A stretch of 64,000 bases of DNA from Lepas anatifera (Eukaryota > Arthropoda > Thecostraca > Lepadidae): assembly GCA_034440635.1 (NCBI GenBank), contig JAOTON010000041.1, forward strand, positions 124,001 through 188,000, written 5' to 3'. The notes under the pieces were generated by a model. That model saw only the letters and a program-made list of their open reading frames with translations, was not told where the DNA came from and searched no databases. Both the position numbers and the translations under genes were made by a program. Shown here one piece after another: positions 46,816-56,815 of this stretch (position 1 is the first letter of the stretch; the number at the start of each line of letters is the position of its first letter).

Positions 46816-49800
46816 TTACATTTTATGGTAAAGATCTATGTCTTTCAGAAAAGGCACAACATGGTGGAACAAATCATTATCTTTGTCTCCAAGCAAAGTT
46901 CCCAGAGACAGTGGAGTATTGCGCTGTCTGCAAATTGACAGCAGGTTCGCTCGTTCGGCCTGAAATTTGGGACATGTTACAACAATATGTTCCACATCTA
47001 TCCGAACGTCGCAGAGGTCACATACAGGAGGTGGGTCTCTATCCATTATAAAACCATGCGTTAATCTGGTGTGTCCAACACGTAGCCTAGCCAACACAAT
47101 CTCCTCTCGTCTATCGCTTCTATTTGACGAACTCCAATCTCCCGGTTCTTTTTTTATGAATTTGAGGTTAGTCCGTCTGTTAGTCCCTTGCCACTGATTT
47201 AGGGTATATCTATTCATGCATTTTTTCAAAATGCAACCAAATTCAGACCAGTGCACATCCATATCCTCGACGTGTTCGTAGTTAAGGGCTCGTCTGGCCT
47301 GCTGGTCAGCCCTCTCGTTGCCCGGAATACCGCAGTGACTGGGGATCCACACAATGTTAATCCGGAAATCGTCAAGAATCAAGTCGTGATACAGTTGCCG
47401 GATCTCTATGGTGGCTGGGGACTGGTCGTCAGTGTTAACAATTTTTTGAATGGCTGAAAAAGAGTCAACACACATAACCGCCCTCCTTACATTACGAGAT
47501 TTGATGAATTTCATACACTGTAGGATTGCGAACAGTTCTGCAGAGCAAATTGAAATGTTGCCTTTCAGCCTGCCTTCCATGCTTCCAGTTTTAAAGCAAA
47601 AGGCATATCCAACATTGTTGTCCTTTTTGGAGCCGTCTGTATAGAAAAATTCGTAGTCAACATACCTGAAAAGGAGATCAATAAACTTCTCGTGGATCTC
47701 CACCGCGGAAACCAATTCTTTTTTCTGATCAAAAAGTCTTCCCGCTTCTACCTGATTTAAAGCCCACGGAGCCGTTTTACCGAAGCATTTCTTTAAGTTC
47801 CGAGGGAGTTCAAAGCCAAAACATTCCATGTACTTTGCAAACCTGCACGGTAAAGGTACACCACCCAATCTGTGGAGCGTTCTTTCTCCAAGCTCAAGAA
47901 AGGGACGCATTGAGTCTACGAAGTCGTAGCAAGGGTGGTTTGGGTCGCTGTACACCTTCAGACAATATCTCATGGTCAGATACATACGTCTCACCCGCAA
48001 TGCAGGGATGTTTGCTTCGATAAGCATGGCCTCAACCGGGGAGGACCGGAGAACACCGAGAGCGATACGGATACACATATTTTGGATACACTCAAGTGAT
48101 TCGATGCTTTTGTGGTTGGAGCCGTCAAAGATCTGACATCCATATTCTAGAATTGGTCTGATTAAAGACATATACACTCTAAGCAGGGTTTTCCGGTCTG
48201 CTCCGTAGTTTGGCGCTGAAATACATTTCAGGATAGACACTCTTTTATGTGCCCTGGCCTTAATTGAGGTCATGTGACTCTCCATTGACAACTTTTCGTC
48301 AAGTACTGCACCGAGGAATCGAACTTCTTTGGCAAATTCAATAGGGGTATTATCCATGTATACTTGCCGCAGCGGGCCGTAGTGTACCGTTCTCATGTTT
48401 TTCTTAAAGATGATAATCTGTGATTTTTCTGCTGAGAACTTGAATCCATTCTTTGCTGCCCATGTTAATAGAGTGTTTACTGCCACTTGTATGTTCTCAA
48501 TAGCTACATGTATGTTCTCATGGCTTGTCCAAATAGTACAGTCGTCAGCATACAGGGCGGAAGTCACATTTTCAGGGAGGTGGTCAAAAATATCATTTAT
48601 CATGCACAAAAATAGGAAAGGTGAAATCACTCCACCCTGGATTACGCCATTGTCCTGTCTGAAAATGTCTGAAGGCACCTGGTTATTCACTTGAAAAGTT
48701 CTATTGCTCAAATATCCGTCCACAAACTTCATGAAGTGGCCGCGAAAACCCATGTCGTGCAGTTTTCTTACCAATACACATTTATTTACCATGTTATAAG
48801 CGGAATGAAGGTCTAAGAAGAGGGCGACTGTACATTTCTTCTGGAAGAAAGCTTCTCTGATATCACTTTCTATCCTCACCAGGTGGTCTATTGTGGATCT
48901 TTCTTTTCTAAACCCGCATTGGGTTTTTGTCAGTAAATTTTCTTTTTCAGAATACCACATAAGTCTTTTTGTGATCATTCTTTCGTATGTTTTTCCCAAA
49001 CATGAAGTAAGTTGTATTGGTCGGTAGGATTTTATTTGATGAGGAGGTTTTCCTGGTTTACATATTGGTATGATATACGAATGGCGCCATTCCTCTGGAT
49101 ATATGTTGTTTTCCCATATCTGGTTGAAGAATTCAAGCAGCTGATTCAGGAATCGGTTTGGGAGGTGTTTAAGGAAGTCATAGTGAATTCCATCTGGGCC
49201 GACAGAAGTCGATCCTGATGCGCTTATGGCGTTCTGAAGTTCTCTCAGGGTGAACTTTGAGTTGTAAATTTCGTTGTTCTGTGAAGAGCTGTCTATCGGT
49301 TGGAGTTCTTGTATTCCAGTTCTGAAATATGGATTATAATTATTTGAAGACGACAGGTTAGAAAAATATTCACCGAAAGCATTCCCTACCTGCCGTGGGT
49401 CATCTAAGGTATTTCCATTTTCTTGTAATACGATGGAAGCCTTCGGTTGATACCTTTTCCCTGAAAAACACTTTATCAGGCTCCAGAGACGGCCAAGAGG
49501 AGCTTGTGCTGTAAAGGATGAGAGAAGTAACTCCCAACTTTTCCTCTTAGCCATTCGAATTGTTCTCCGTGCTGCAGCCTTCAGCCTTTTATATTCTAGG
49601 AGTAGATTTAAATTCCTTGGATTCCTTCTCCAACGGTTCAGCGCCCTTTTTCTGGCTGCCAGCGCTTGCTTACACTCAGGAGTCCACCATGGACAATTAT
49701 ATTTAAATATGTTTGTTTTCTTTGGGATACTGGCCTCTGCTGCCTGCATAATTGTATCACAAATGTTCTTACAACTGTTGGGCAAATTGTTCAGGTCAGC

Positions 49801-50550
49801 ACGCTCTTCACACTTTTGTTCAAATTTTCCCCAATCAGCCTTCTTAGTGTTATATCGTGGGGTCAGATTGGAAAGTCTTGTTGGAACATTCATTGCTATT
49901 TGTATATGTATCGGAAAATGGTCACTGTTTAAGCAGTCTGGGCCAGTTTTCCATGATAGTAACGGCCTAAGTGCACTGGAGCACAGTGATATGTCAATAT
50001 GGGACATATTTCCAGTATATTCATCAATTCTGGTTGGACTTCCATCGTTAAGGATATCGAGGTTATAATCAAGTATAATTCTTTCCCAGATTTTTCCTCG
50101 ATTGTCATTCCTCGGTGATCCCCAGAGCACATGTTTACTGTTGGCATCAGAACAAATTATGAATGGGTGTTGAAACTGAGCTATAAGGTTATGTATGTCT
50201 TGGATCAAAATTGGTGTTCCCGGAGGTAAATACAGGGAGCACACAATGACACGTTGACCGTCAATAATAGCGACACCAGCAACTGCCTGCAGAGAGGTAG
50301 TAATTTTCAGTTGATAGTTTGTGATTTTATTTGATATATATAATGATACTCCTCCCTGTCTGGCTCCTGATGCTGCTACTTCATGGAATGCTGAATAGTT
50401 TTGTAAGCTGAAATCATAGGGATCATTTTTTACAAAGTGGGTCTCCTGTAAACAAATGATCAATGGAGAAAGCATCAACAATGTTGGTTTGATTTCTGCC
50501 CACTTTCCTATAAGTCCTCGACAGTTCCATTGCATGATTTGTGGAATCAT
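46816..50550 (-). CDS. LINE-B ORF2: endonuclease, reverse transcriptase, RNase H
   Basis: 1244 residues, no break. The APE-type endonuclease covers about 1-215: QWNCRGL at 7-13, ETH at 36-38, SDANSKHVLWG at 134-144 (where relatives have GDFNAHHxxWG, so the Asp and Asn are kept) and SDHFP at 209-213. The reverse transcriptase covers about 490-760: YRPIQLTSC, FLDLHSAYN at 578-586 and YADD at 667-670. RNase H covers about 965-1090: TDGS (D972), E1005, D1029, WIPSHCGIPGNERAD with H1072 and D1082. A knuckle-like C1177, C1180, H1188, C1193 follows. It nicks target DNA, primes reverse transcription there and removes RNA from the hybrid. The ATG at 50550 is chosen because MIPQIMQWNCRGL matches the usual short N-terminus of the family. 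The 12-bp duplication shows it worked at least at insertion. Confidence 0.96.
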   Translation of the reverse strand: MIPQIMQWNCRGLIGKWAEIKPTLLMLSPLIICLQETHFVKNDPYDFSLQNYSAFHEVAASGARQGGVSLYISNKITNYQLKITTSLQAVAGVAIIDGQRVIVCSLYLPPGTPILIQDIHNLIAQFQHPFIICSDANSKHVLWGSPRNDNRGKIWERIILDYNLDILNDGSPTRIDEYTGNMSHIDISLCSSALRPLLSWKTGPDCLNSDHFPIHIQIAMNVPTRLSNLTPRYNTKKADWGKFEQKCEERADLNNLPNSCKNICDTIMQAAEASIPKKTNIFKYNCPWWTPECKQALAARKRALNRWRRNPRNLNLLLEYKRLKAAARRTIRMAKRKSWELLLSSFTAQAPLGRLWSLIKCFSGKRYQPKASIVLQENGNTLDDPRQVGNAFGEYFSNLSSSNNYNPYFRTGIQELQPIDSSSQNNEIYNSKFTLRELQNAISASGSTSVGPDGIHYDFLKHLPNRFLNQLLEFFNQIWENNIYPEEWRHSYIIPICKPGKPPHQIKSYRPIQLTSCLGKTYERMITKRLMWYSEKENLLTKTQCGFRKERSTIDHLVRIESDIREAFFQKKCTVALFLDLHSAYNMVNKCVLVRKLHDMGFRGHFMKFVDGYLSNRTFQVNNQVPSDIFRQDNGVIQGGVISPFLFLCMINDIFDHLPENVTSALYADDCTIWTSHENIHVAIENIQVAVNTLLTWAAKNGFKFSAEKSQIIIFKKNMRTVHYGPLRQVYMDNTPIEFAKEVRFLGAVLDEKLSMESHMTSIKARAHKRVSILKCISAPNYGADRKTLLRVYMSLIRPILEYGCQIFDGSNHKSIESLECIQNMCIRIALGVLRSSPVEAMLIEANIPALRVRRMYLTMRYCLKVYSDPNHPCYDFVDSMRPFLELGERTLHRLGGVPLPCRFAKYMECFGFELPRNLKKCFGKTAPWALNQVEAGRLFDQKKELVSAVEIHEKFIDLLFRYVDYEFFYTDGSKKDNNVGYAFCFKTGSMEGRLKGNISICSAELFAILQCMKFIKSRNVRRAVMCVDSFSAIQKIVNTDDQSPATIEIRQLYHDLILDDFRINIVWIPSHCGIPGNERADQQARRALNYEHVEDMDVHWSEFGCILKKCMNRYTLNQWQGTNRRTNLKFIKKEPGDWSSSNRSDRREEIVLARLRVGHTRLTHGFIMDRDPPPVCDLCDVRIDVEHIVVTCPKFQAERANLLSICRQRNTPLSLGTLLGDKDNDLFHHVVPFLKDIDLYHKM

Positions 50551-50676
50551 GCTTAGAGTTCTAATTTCAGGGAAGCTGAAAAATGGGCTGGGAATATGTC
50601 AGTGATACCTAACATTGTTAATAAGATGCAACAACACACACAATACCTAGCCAGGGAGCAGGATGTGACCATCCCA

Positions 50677-51342
50677 CTACCGCTGAAAGGCAAATGGGCC
50701 TGAAAATCCTGGGTTTAGTGAGAAGTTAAGGTCATTTATTGGACAGTCACAGCGCTGAAAACAACGAAAGATGCACACTTTAACCCAGACAGCTTCACAA
50801 CTTATCCACCACAGACAAACCAGCTCATGGATTAGTGTTAGAGTGTTAGTATCAATACTACAGCTGTTTCTATAAATTCTACCTTTCTGGCCACTATGTC
50901 TACAGCCATGGTACTGACATAGTGATGAGGTGCACCAATTAGGGGGTGTAATGCTCCAAATGGGGGATGTGATGCTCCAATTTGCAGATGGAGTGCTCCA
51001 GATTGGAGGCACTGCAGTGGCAAAAAACAACAAACAGAAAGGCACTGGGAGTTGAGGTGTGAGTTGCTGCTCAAGCTCCAGGTGAATGATCGATTCAGAA
51101 AAACATCGCTTTAAAAAAATAACACACACTCGCTCGGTTTCGCCAGGAGTATGGATGCTGCTGGCCACAGAGAAAGCGCCCTTGAATAGAAAAAGAATGG
51201 ACTGGTTGATACGACACATATGTGAACCCATAGAGAGAACATATTGCAACACATAAGAGATAAAGTGCATCTGCAAAAGAAACATAAATATACAATTTAG
51301 ATGATACCACCACAGTGCGATGAACAAAACTACAAATATCAT
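50677..51342 (-). CDS. Candidate extra ORF between ORF1 and ORF2 of LINE-B (221 aa)
   Basis: Not a recognised protein. The ATG at 51342-51340 overlaps the ORF1 stop as ATGA, the same arrangement that links ORF1 and ORF2 in LINE-A. The frame is open for 221 codons. The first 40 residues are strongly hydrophobic (MIFVVLFIALWWYHLNCIFM at the start), like one or two membrane segments. The middle contains a seven-residue repeat (variants of WSITPPN) from four 21-bp tandem repeats at 50935-51016. The C-terminus is Cys-rich. Repeats in multiples of three preserve the frame, which mildly supports coding. It could equally be a chance frame in a long spacer; no homologue is known to me. Confidence 0.35.
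   Translation of the reverse strand: MIFVVLFIALWWYHLNCIFMFLLQMHFISYVLQYVLSMGSHMCRINQSILFLFKGAFSVASSIHTPGETERVCVIFLKRCFSESIIHLELEQQLTPQLPVPFCLLFFATAVPPIWSTPSANWSITSPIWSITPPNWCTSSLCQYHGCRHSGQKGRIYRNSCSIDTNTLTLIHELVCLWWISCEAVWVKVCIFRCFQRCDCPINDLNFSLNPGFSGPFAFQR
50935..51016. repeat. 21-bp tandem repeat, about four units
   Basis: Units begin CCAATTAGGGGG, CCAAATGGGGGA, CCAATTTGCAGA and CCAGATTGGAGG, each followed by a variant of TGTGATGCT. The unit is 21 bp, so the 221-codon frame on the minus strand is kept through it. Confidence 0.85.
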
Positions 51343-52742
51343 TCTGACCGGTCCATGCTGGGATCTTTGAATCCCATCCTTATGATTTTGATGGTTCTTG
51401 ATGGAGTGGAATCTCGGGATTGTGACACCCCTGGTATGTCCTGTATTTCAACAGTCTTCTGGGTTGCCATACCTAGACTAGAAGAAGTCTGGGTCCCTAA
51501 ACCCAAACTTAAACCTGATGCCGAGGAGGCAGGGATGCCTCCCAGAGTGTGAGACCTGTTCTCTTTGGCTTTTTTTCGGCCTCTGCTGCCCGAAACCACT
51601 GTCCAACCCTCATCTCCAGACTCAGTGTTTGCAGACAACTTGGACGATCCTGCGAGAACCTCCTGCTGTAACAGTTCATCCGACCCATCCTGCACTGCAC
51701 CGCTCCGCTCCCCAATACCATTCCTTGTCTCGCCACACTCAACTTCAAGCTCATTCGGAACCACCTTCAATAACACAGCTACTACCCTTTCAAGCTTTTC
51801 CTCCAGAGACTTGATGACCCTATCAACTTTCTCCTCCAAAGTCCTAAGACGAGAGTCTAGTCCCAGAGGTTGGAGCAAAGGCTGCCCGCCTGCCGGCACC
51901 TGCCTAGTCCCCACTACCTTGGCAAAGGTCTGCAAGGGCAGTCCCTTCTGCCTTTCCTTGAACATCCTTTCTGCTTCCTTAAATGATACATCCTGATCAT
52001 ATTTCAACTGACATATTTCTATCTGTTCCTTGTACTTTGGGCACTCATCTACCTTCAAATATGTGTGATCTTTTGATTGACAGTTTGCACATTGCAAAAC
52101 ACACTTTTCATCGCTATGATCTGCCTTATCTATTCCACACTTCAAGCACTTCAAGTCAAACTTACACCTGTCCTCCCTATGACCAAACCTTCCACACGCC
52201 TGGCACATCAGGGGTTTTGGGTAACATGGTCTCACTTTGTACCGTACGTAATCCAGCTTTATGTCCTCTGGGACCCTGCTGCGATTAAAGGTCAGTACAA
52301 AACACGGTGTACCCACCTCCCCCTCCCTGGTCTTTCTCTTGACTTGGTGGACACCAGTCACTCCATACTCCTTCAGCCACCCTAGGACTCCTTCCTCTCC
52401 CAGATCTACCAGGTCATAGGCATATATTGTGCCCCTGCTGCTGTTCATCTTCTCATGAAGTACACACTTGACCGGTTCACCATCAAAGAACTTAGCCTGT
52501 AGGAATTGTTTTGTTTGTTTTGAGTTTTTCGTTTTAATGATCAGCTTTCCATCACCCGAGAAAAAAGCCTTTTCCACTTTTCCTCCAACTACATTCCTAA
52601 TGCAAGCTTGCAGCCATGGCCAGCCCTTACTTTTAAGGGGCTTACCAGACACCAACTCCACCACCAAGAAAGCCCCTTCCTCTCCTCCATCTCTCTCCAA
52701 CAGAACAGAATCGTCAAAAGCTCGCTTTTTAGGCCTTGCCAT
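51339..52742 (-). CDS. LINE-B ORF1: gag-like RNA-binding protein with zinc knuckles
   Basis: 467 residues, no break. The N-terminus is basic (MARPKKRAFDD). Residues about 20-175 form an RRM-like domain of the kind found in I-group and related gag proteins. Three knuckles follow: CQACGRFGHREDRC (180-193, classic CCHC spacing), CLKCGIDKADHSDEKC (199-214) and CANCQSKDHTYLKVDEC (218-234). A predicted coiled coil (LEEKVDRVIKSLEEKLERV) lies near 305-325, then a Ser/Gly-rich tail. The protein would bind and package the element RNA. The ATG at 52742 gives a normal-length protein. The stop TGA overlaps the ATG of the 221-codon frame. Confidence 0.93.
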   Translation of the reverse strand: MARPKKRAFDDSVLLERDGGEEGAFLVVELVSGKPLKSKGWPWLQACIRNVVGGKVEKAFFSGDGKLIIKTKNSKQTKQFLQAKFFDGEPVKCVLHEKMNSSRGTIYAYDLVDLGEEGVLGWLKEYGVTGVHQVKRKTREGEVGTPCFVLTFNRSRVPEDIKLDYVRYKVRPCYPKPLMCQACGRFGHREDRCKFDLKCLKCGIDKADHSDEKCVLQCANCQSKDHTYLKVDECPKYKEQIEICQLKYDQDVSFKEAERMFKERQKGLPLQTFAKVVGTRQVPAGGQPLLQPLGLDSRLRTLEEKVDRVIKSLEEKLERVVAVLLKVVPNELEVECGETRNGIGERSGAVQDGSDELLQQEVLAGSSKLSANTESGDEGWTVVSGSRGRKKAKENRSHTLGGIPASSASGLSLGLGTQTSSSLGMATQKTVEIQDIPGVSQSRDSTPSRTIKIIRMGFKDPSMDRSE

Positions 52743-53100
52743 TGCGGCAAGGTCCTAAAATCCAAGACTCTCACTAACTGAATGAAGTTTCTGACAAATG
52801 AAAGTCCAAAACAGGATCTACTCAAAACTACAAACCGAGAGTGAAACAAACAAGAAGAACCTAGTTCAAAGATGGCGGCGCCGTGCCAAAAAAAAAACAA
52901 CAACCACGCCCAACACTCACGGAGGAAGATGCCAATAACCCAATATGGATCCGGGAAAACTATCGCTAGAATGACAATCGGAAACCAAGGCCACCACGTT
53001 CAACCCATCCTCTCTCTGAAGAAATCCAAGTCAAAAGTACACCTAAGGACCAAAGACAAGAATGCACGTTGCGTATCGTTTAGATTGCACCGGAAGAAGG
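52743..53100 (-). promoter_or_regulatory. 5' leader of LINE-B, probable internal promoter
   Basis: 358 bp between the target duplication and the ORF1 ATG. In element orientation it contains GCCGCCATCTTTG (plus strand AAGATGGCGGC at 52869-52879), which fits the YY1 consensus used by mammalian L1 leaders. The very 5' end reads CCTTCTTCCGGTGC. Promoter function is inferred from position; the YY1 link is by analogy only. Confidence 0.5.
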
Positions 53101-53112
53101 AATTGGCACAGT
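53101..53112. repeat. 12-bp target-site duplication of LINE-B (right copy)
   Basis: Identical to 46554-46565. The L2-2 endonuclease frame resumes here. Confidence 0.93.
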
Positions 53113-55521
53113 GTGTCGTTCTCCATCCTTTGCACCAGCTCCCTTCTTAGATGAAATGGACCGTTTGCTTGCTGCAATAGGAAACGAATTCAAATTATGT
53201 ACAATTGGAGGGGATTTTAACATTGACCTTCTCAAGCTGGAGTCTTCCACTGACAGCAGCCTTTTCTTTGAAAATCTCCTTTCAGCTGGCTTCTTCCCTT
53301 GTATCTCCTTGCCAACTCAAGTAACGAGTACATCACAAACTCTTATCGACAATTTTCTTAGCAACGATCTTTCTCTAGTCTACAAAAACAATATTGTTAT
53401 ATCGGATATTAGCGACCATCTCCCAATAACTATCACTCTTAATATAAAACAACACTCGGGATCACATGAATTGCCTTATACAGCAATTGACTACCGTAAA
53501 ATCGAGTCCTTGAAAACGAACATTGCCCAAAAATTGATACCTTTGTATAATATACATGATGCTGAACAAGCAACCTCATTTTTGCTCAATATCATTACTG
53601 AAGAAATTCGTAAAATTACAATCTGTAAACCCCACAGGAAGAAAGTTCCCATTAACCCTTGGATCTCTTAGAGTCTGCTAAAATGTATCAACAACAAAAA
53701 TAATCTTTATAGGAAATACACTCGGTCGCCTACATCTCAAAATCACTTCTTGTACAAAACCTATAGAAATAACTTAGTCTCAGTCATAAGAACTACTAAA
53801 AAACTTTACATTCAAAGAAAACTTGCAGAAAACAAAACAAACCCCAAAAAACTTTGGGAAATCCTGCTTGATGTCACAGGAAAACACCAGCCCAACGCAT
53901 CCCCACCCCCAATGTTTGAACACAATGGCACAACAATCACAGACCCACAAAAAATTGCAAATAAATTTAACAATTACTTTGCGACCATTGGAATGACACT
54001 CGACAGCAGGCTCCCTAGTTACACTGATCCCATGTCTATTTTGATCTCAACATGCTAATTAACAACAACTTTGAATTCGCCCAGATTCCGCCTTGCTTGG
54101 TTGCTAATGTCATAAAAAGTATTGCGAACAGCGGAGCTGGTCTGGATGGAATAAGCTCAAAAGTACTGAAACTTATTGTAGATACCATTGCACCATTTCT
54201 TAGCTATACTTTCAATAAGTGTATCTCTCAAGGGATTTTTCCATCTGCTCTTAAACAAGCTCTCATAACTCCAATCTTCAAATCAGGATGTCGTTGCCAA
54301 TTCACATGTTATAGACCCATTTCAATATTACCTGTGGTTTTTGCAAAATAATATTTCAACAATTATCTCAATTCATCACTGATGAAAACATTCTATTTCC
54401 ACAACAATTTGGCTTTCGGAAGAACAAAAGCACATACATGCCCATTGCTCTTCTTTATGATATGTTAACCTCAGCCATCAAAGACAAAAAAGTATGTGCT
54501 ACCATTTATCTCGACTTGGCGAAAGCGTTCGATACCGTTAACCACAAAATTTTGCTGAAAAAAACTTGAAAAATATGGTGTTAGAGATGTCTCACTTAAA
54601 TTCTTTGATTCCTATCTTAGTAACAGAACTCAAAAAGTCAAATTTAAAAATATTTTGTCTGAAAATCCTGAAAGCGTGTCGCTTGGCGTACCACAAGGTT
54701 CTGTGCTCGGCCCATTACTATTTCTACTGTATATTAATGATTTATTTCGTAGTTCTCAATCACCATCATTTCTACTATTTGCTGATGATACAGCTCTAGT
54801 CTTCACTGCGAACAATTTTTCTGATCTCCAGTCATCTATCAACTTGAGTCTCCCAAATATCAATGCATGGCTTGTCGCTAACCGACTTACTCTTAACATA
54901 TCAAAATCAACATATCAGCTATTTTGTCCAACTCACTCTTCCTCTGGCCTTGATATTGTTCTTAACAACCACAAATTAAGCAGGGCCAGAACCACCAAAT
55001 ACCTAGGGGTTCAAATTGATGAAAACCTGAAATGGGAGTCCCACATCAAGGGCATTGAAAATACTATATCGAGGAATATTGGAATAATGCATAGGGCAAA
55101 AGCTGTATTGGACTCCGAGCATCTGCTCTTACTCTATAATTCTCTTGTGCTTCCCCACTTGAAATACAACTCTGAAAATTGGGCCCTAACTTTCCCATCA
55201 AAACTCATTAGATTGACAACACTTAAAAAACGTGCGGTGAGAGTTGTGGACCATGCCCAATTTCTTGAGCACACAGGACCAATATTTAAAAATACAAAAT
55301 CCTGAAATTCCATGATTTAGTCAAAGTTTCTCAAATATTTGTACTCCATAGTTATCTAAATAATACTCTTCCTCGACCCCTGGCGGAAAAATTTCAAACT
55401 CAAGCAGAAAATATTAATAGTAGAAACTCTAGGGCAGTAAAACACTTTTCAGAACCATTCGCTCCCACGTTATATCGACAATTCTCTCTTTTCTTATCAG
55501 CTCCCAGAATCTGGAACTTAA

Positions 55522-56717
55522 CCCTTGCCCCGGTGGCGGGTACGAGCCACCTTCGCCATGGTGGGGGGGCTAAAAAAGACCCCCCCACGATCTCAAAAAC
55601 TAAGAGAGCTAGAAAAAAGCGCAAAACGGCAATCGAAAGCTCTTCGAAAATGATATCGAAAATACTTCGGTCATTTTTCTTGTCAGGTCAATATCAAGGT
55701 CACCAGAGGTCAAAATAGGTCAAAATCGCTAATATGAGGTGTACTAAGAAAACCTCCTATATCTCAGAAACTATGATAGCTAGAAACATTTTTCTAACAC
55801 CATTCGAAAGCTCTTGAGATGCGCTTTCATTACAGTGGCATTCATTTTCGTGTCAGGTCAAAGCCTAAGGAGCTACAGGTCACTAAATATTGGGCATATT
55901 CTTGGGAATGTCCATAGCCACCCATGCATAAGGGCGTTTACTTTTTCGCTAATAGCTTCCAAACCAAACAAGATACAGCCATAGTTTATGCACCATTGCA
56001 ATCCTCTCGTCAATACGAATCGAATGATATATGATATTGCTATGCCAGGTCAAATTTAAGAATTTGACCTGACCCAGGTCAACGGTCTGACCCAACTTGA
56101 CCTGGTATAGTCATGATGTATATCATTTGACTTCCAGTGACTATACAAACACTTTGGTGACAAAATAATAGCTCTATCTTAGTTTATTCAAAATTTATAG
56201 AGAAAAACACCAAAAATGCTTATTTGACCTAAGGTGACCTTTTAAAGGTCACAAGTAAAAAATTTTGGTATCAGCTTCAGAAATGGGCTAAGAGCAAGTC
56301 GCAACCGATGTTTGAAGTTGATTCCATCCATACATACTGAGAAAAGCTGATTTCGTGATTTTCCCCATGCATTGTCAATGGGGAGGTCATGCTCTGCACA
56401 TGACCTTAGGTCACCAATATCAAAAATCCCGGAACAAATGTTGTAGCTCCTGGTGGGCCCAAGATGTGGTATAAGTTTCATCTTGATCGATTGACCCTTC
56501 TTTTAGTTATGCCGTCCTAAGTATTTTTTGAGGTGAGGTCACTTCACCTGACCTGGTGACCTGACCTGATATGACCTTAAGCCAAAATTTTCAGGAAAGA
56601 TGTAAAAATGATGAAGGAACAGCTATGCCAAGTTTGGCGGCGCTGTGCGCCGCCGTTTTTTGGTCACTTCGGAAAAACCCGAGGGGGGTCTAAAAAGACC
56701 CCCCACCCGGGGGAAGG
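55522..56717. mobile_element. piggyBac-like TTAA MITE (copy 2), rich in AGGTCA sites
   Basis: TTAA at 55518-55521 and 56718-56721. The left end is CCCTTGCCCCGGTGG and the inverted right end CCTTCCCCCGGGTGG. Subterminal palindromic C/G runs surround CTAAAAAAGA and TCTAAAAAGA. More than twenty AGGTCA or TGACCT hexamers occur inside. It resembles copy 1 (13733-14757) in size, ends, target and motif content, but the sequences are well diverged. It splits the last exon-like block of the L2-2 ORF2, which joins cleanly without it. Confidence 0.85.
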
Positions 56718-56815
56718 TTAAATATCGCGTCAAAAATCCGTCAAATCGAGGATGTGCCGCGGTCAAAAGCCGCTATGAAAACAGTTTCCAAAAAGATCTT
56801 CACCGACCAGTACTG

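Larger units (their letters stand above)
46566..53100 (-). mobile_element. I-group non-LTR retrotransposon LINE-B, complete
   Basis: A 6535-bp insert with a perfect 12-bp duplication. Minus-strand order: leader (52743-53100), ORF1 (52742-51339), a 788-nt interval containing a 221-codon frame, ORF2 (50550-46816) and a 3' region ending in CAAGAA repeats. Both main ORFs are unbroken and every catalytic residue I can check is present except for a variant endonuclease motif. This is the best candidate in the window for an active or recently active element. It is younger than L2-2, which it interrupts. Confidence 0.93.
46110..56815 (+). pseudogene. L2-2: L2-clade LINE ORF2, split by LINE-B and a piggyBac-like MITE
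   Basis: Three plus-strand pieces form one ORF2. 46110-46565 is the endonuclease N-terminus (LLHINIRSLSKNFDAL, MLSETWTN, YHLELSTQ). 53101-55521 continues with the endonuclease (VCRSPSFAPAPF, TIGGDFNIDLL, ISDISDHLPITI) and the reverse transcriptase (YRPISILPV, IYLDLAKAFDTVNH, LGVPQGSVLGPLLFLLYIND, FADDTALVF, YLGVQIDENLKW). 56718-56815 is the last 30 residues. The frame reads through the LINE-B site as IIGTVCRSPS once the 12-bp duplication is removed, and through the TTAA site likewise. Defects: an in-frame TAG near 53669 and frameshifts near 54055, 54350, 54570 and 55305. No ORF1 is seen, so the copy is 5'-truncated or decayed. It is related to, but distinct from, L2-1. Confidence 0.9.
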
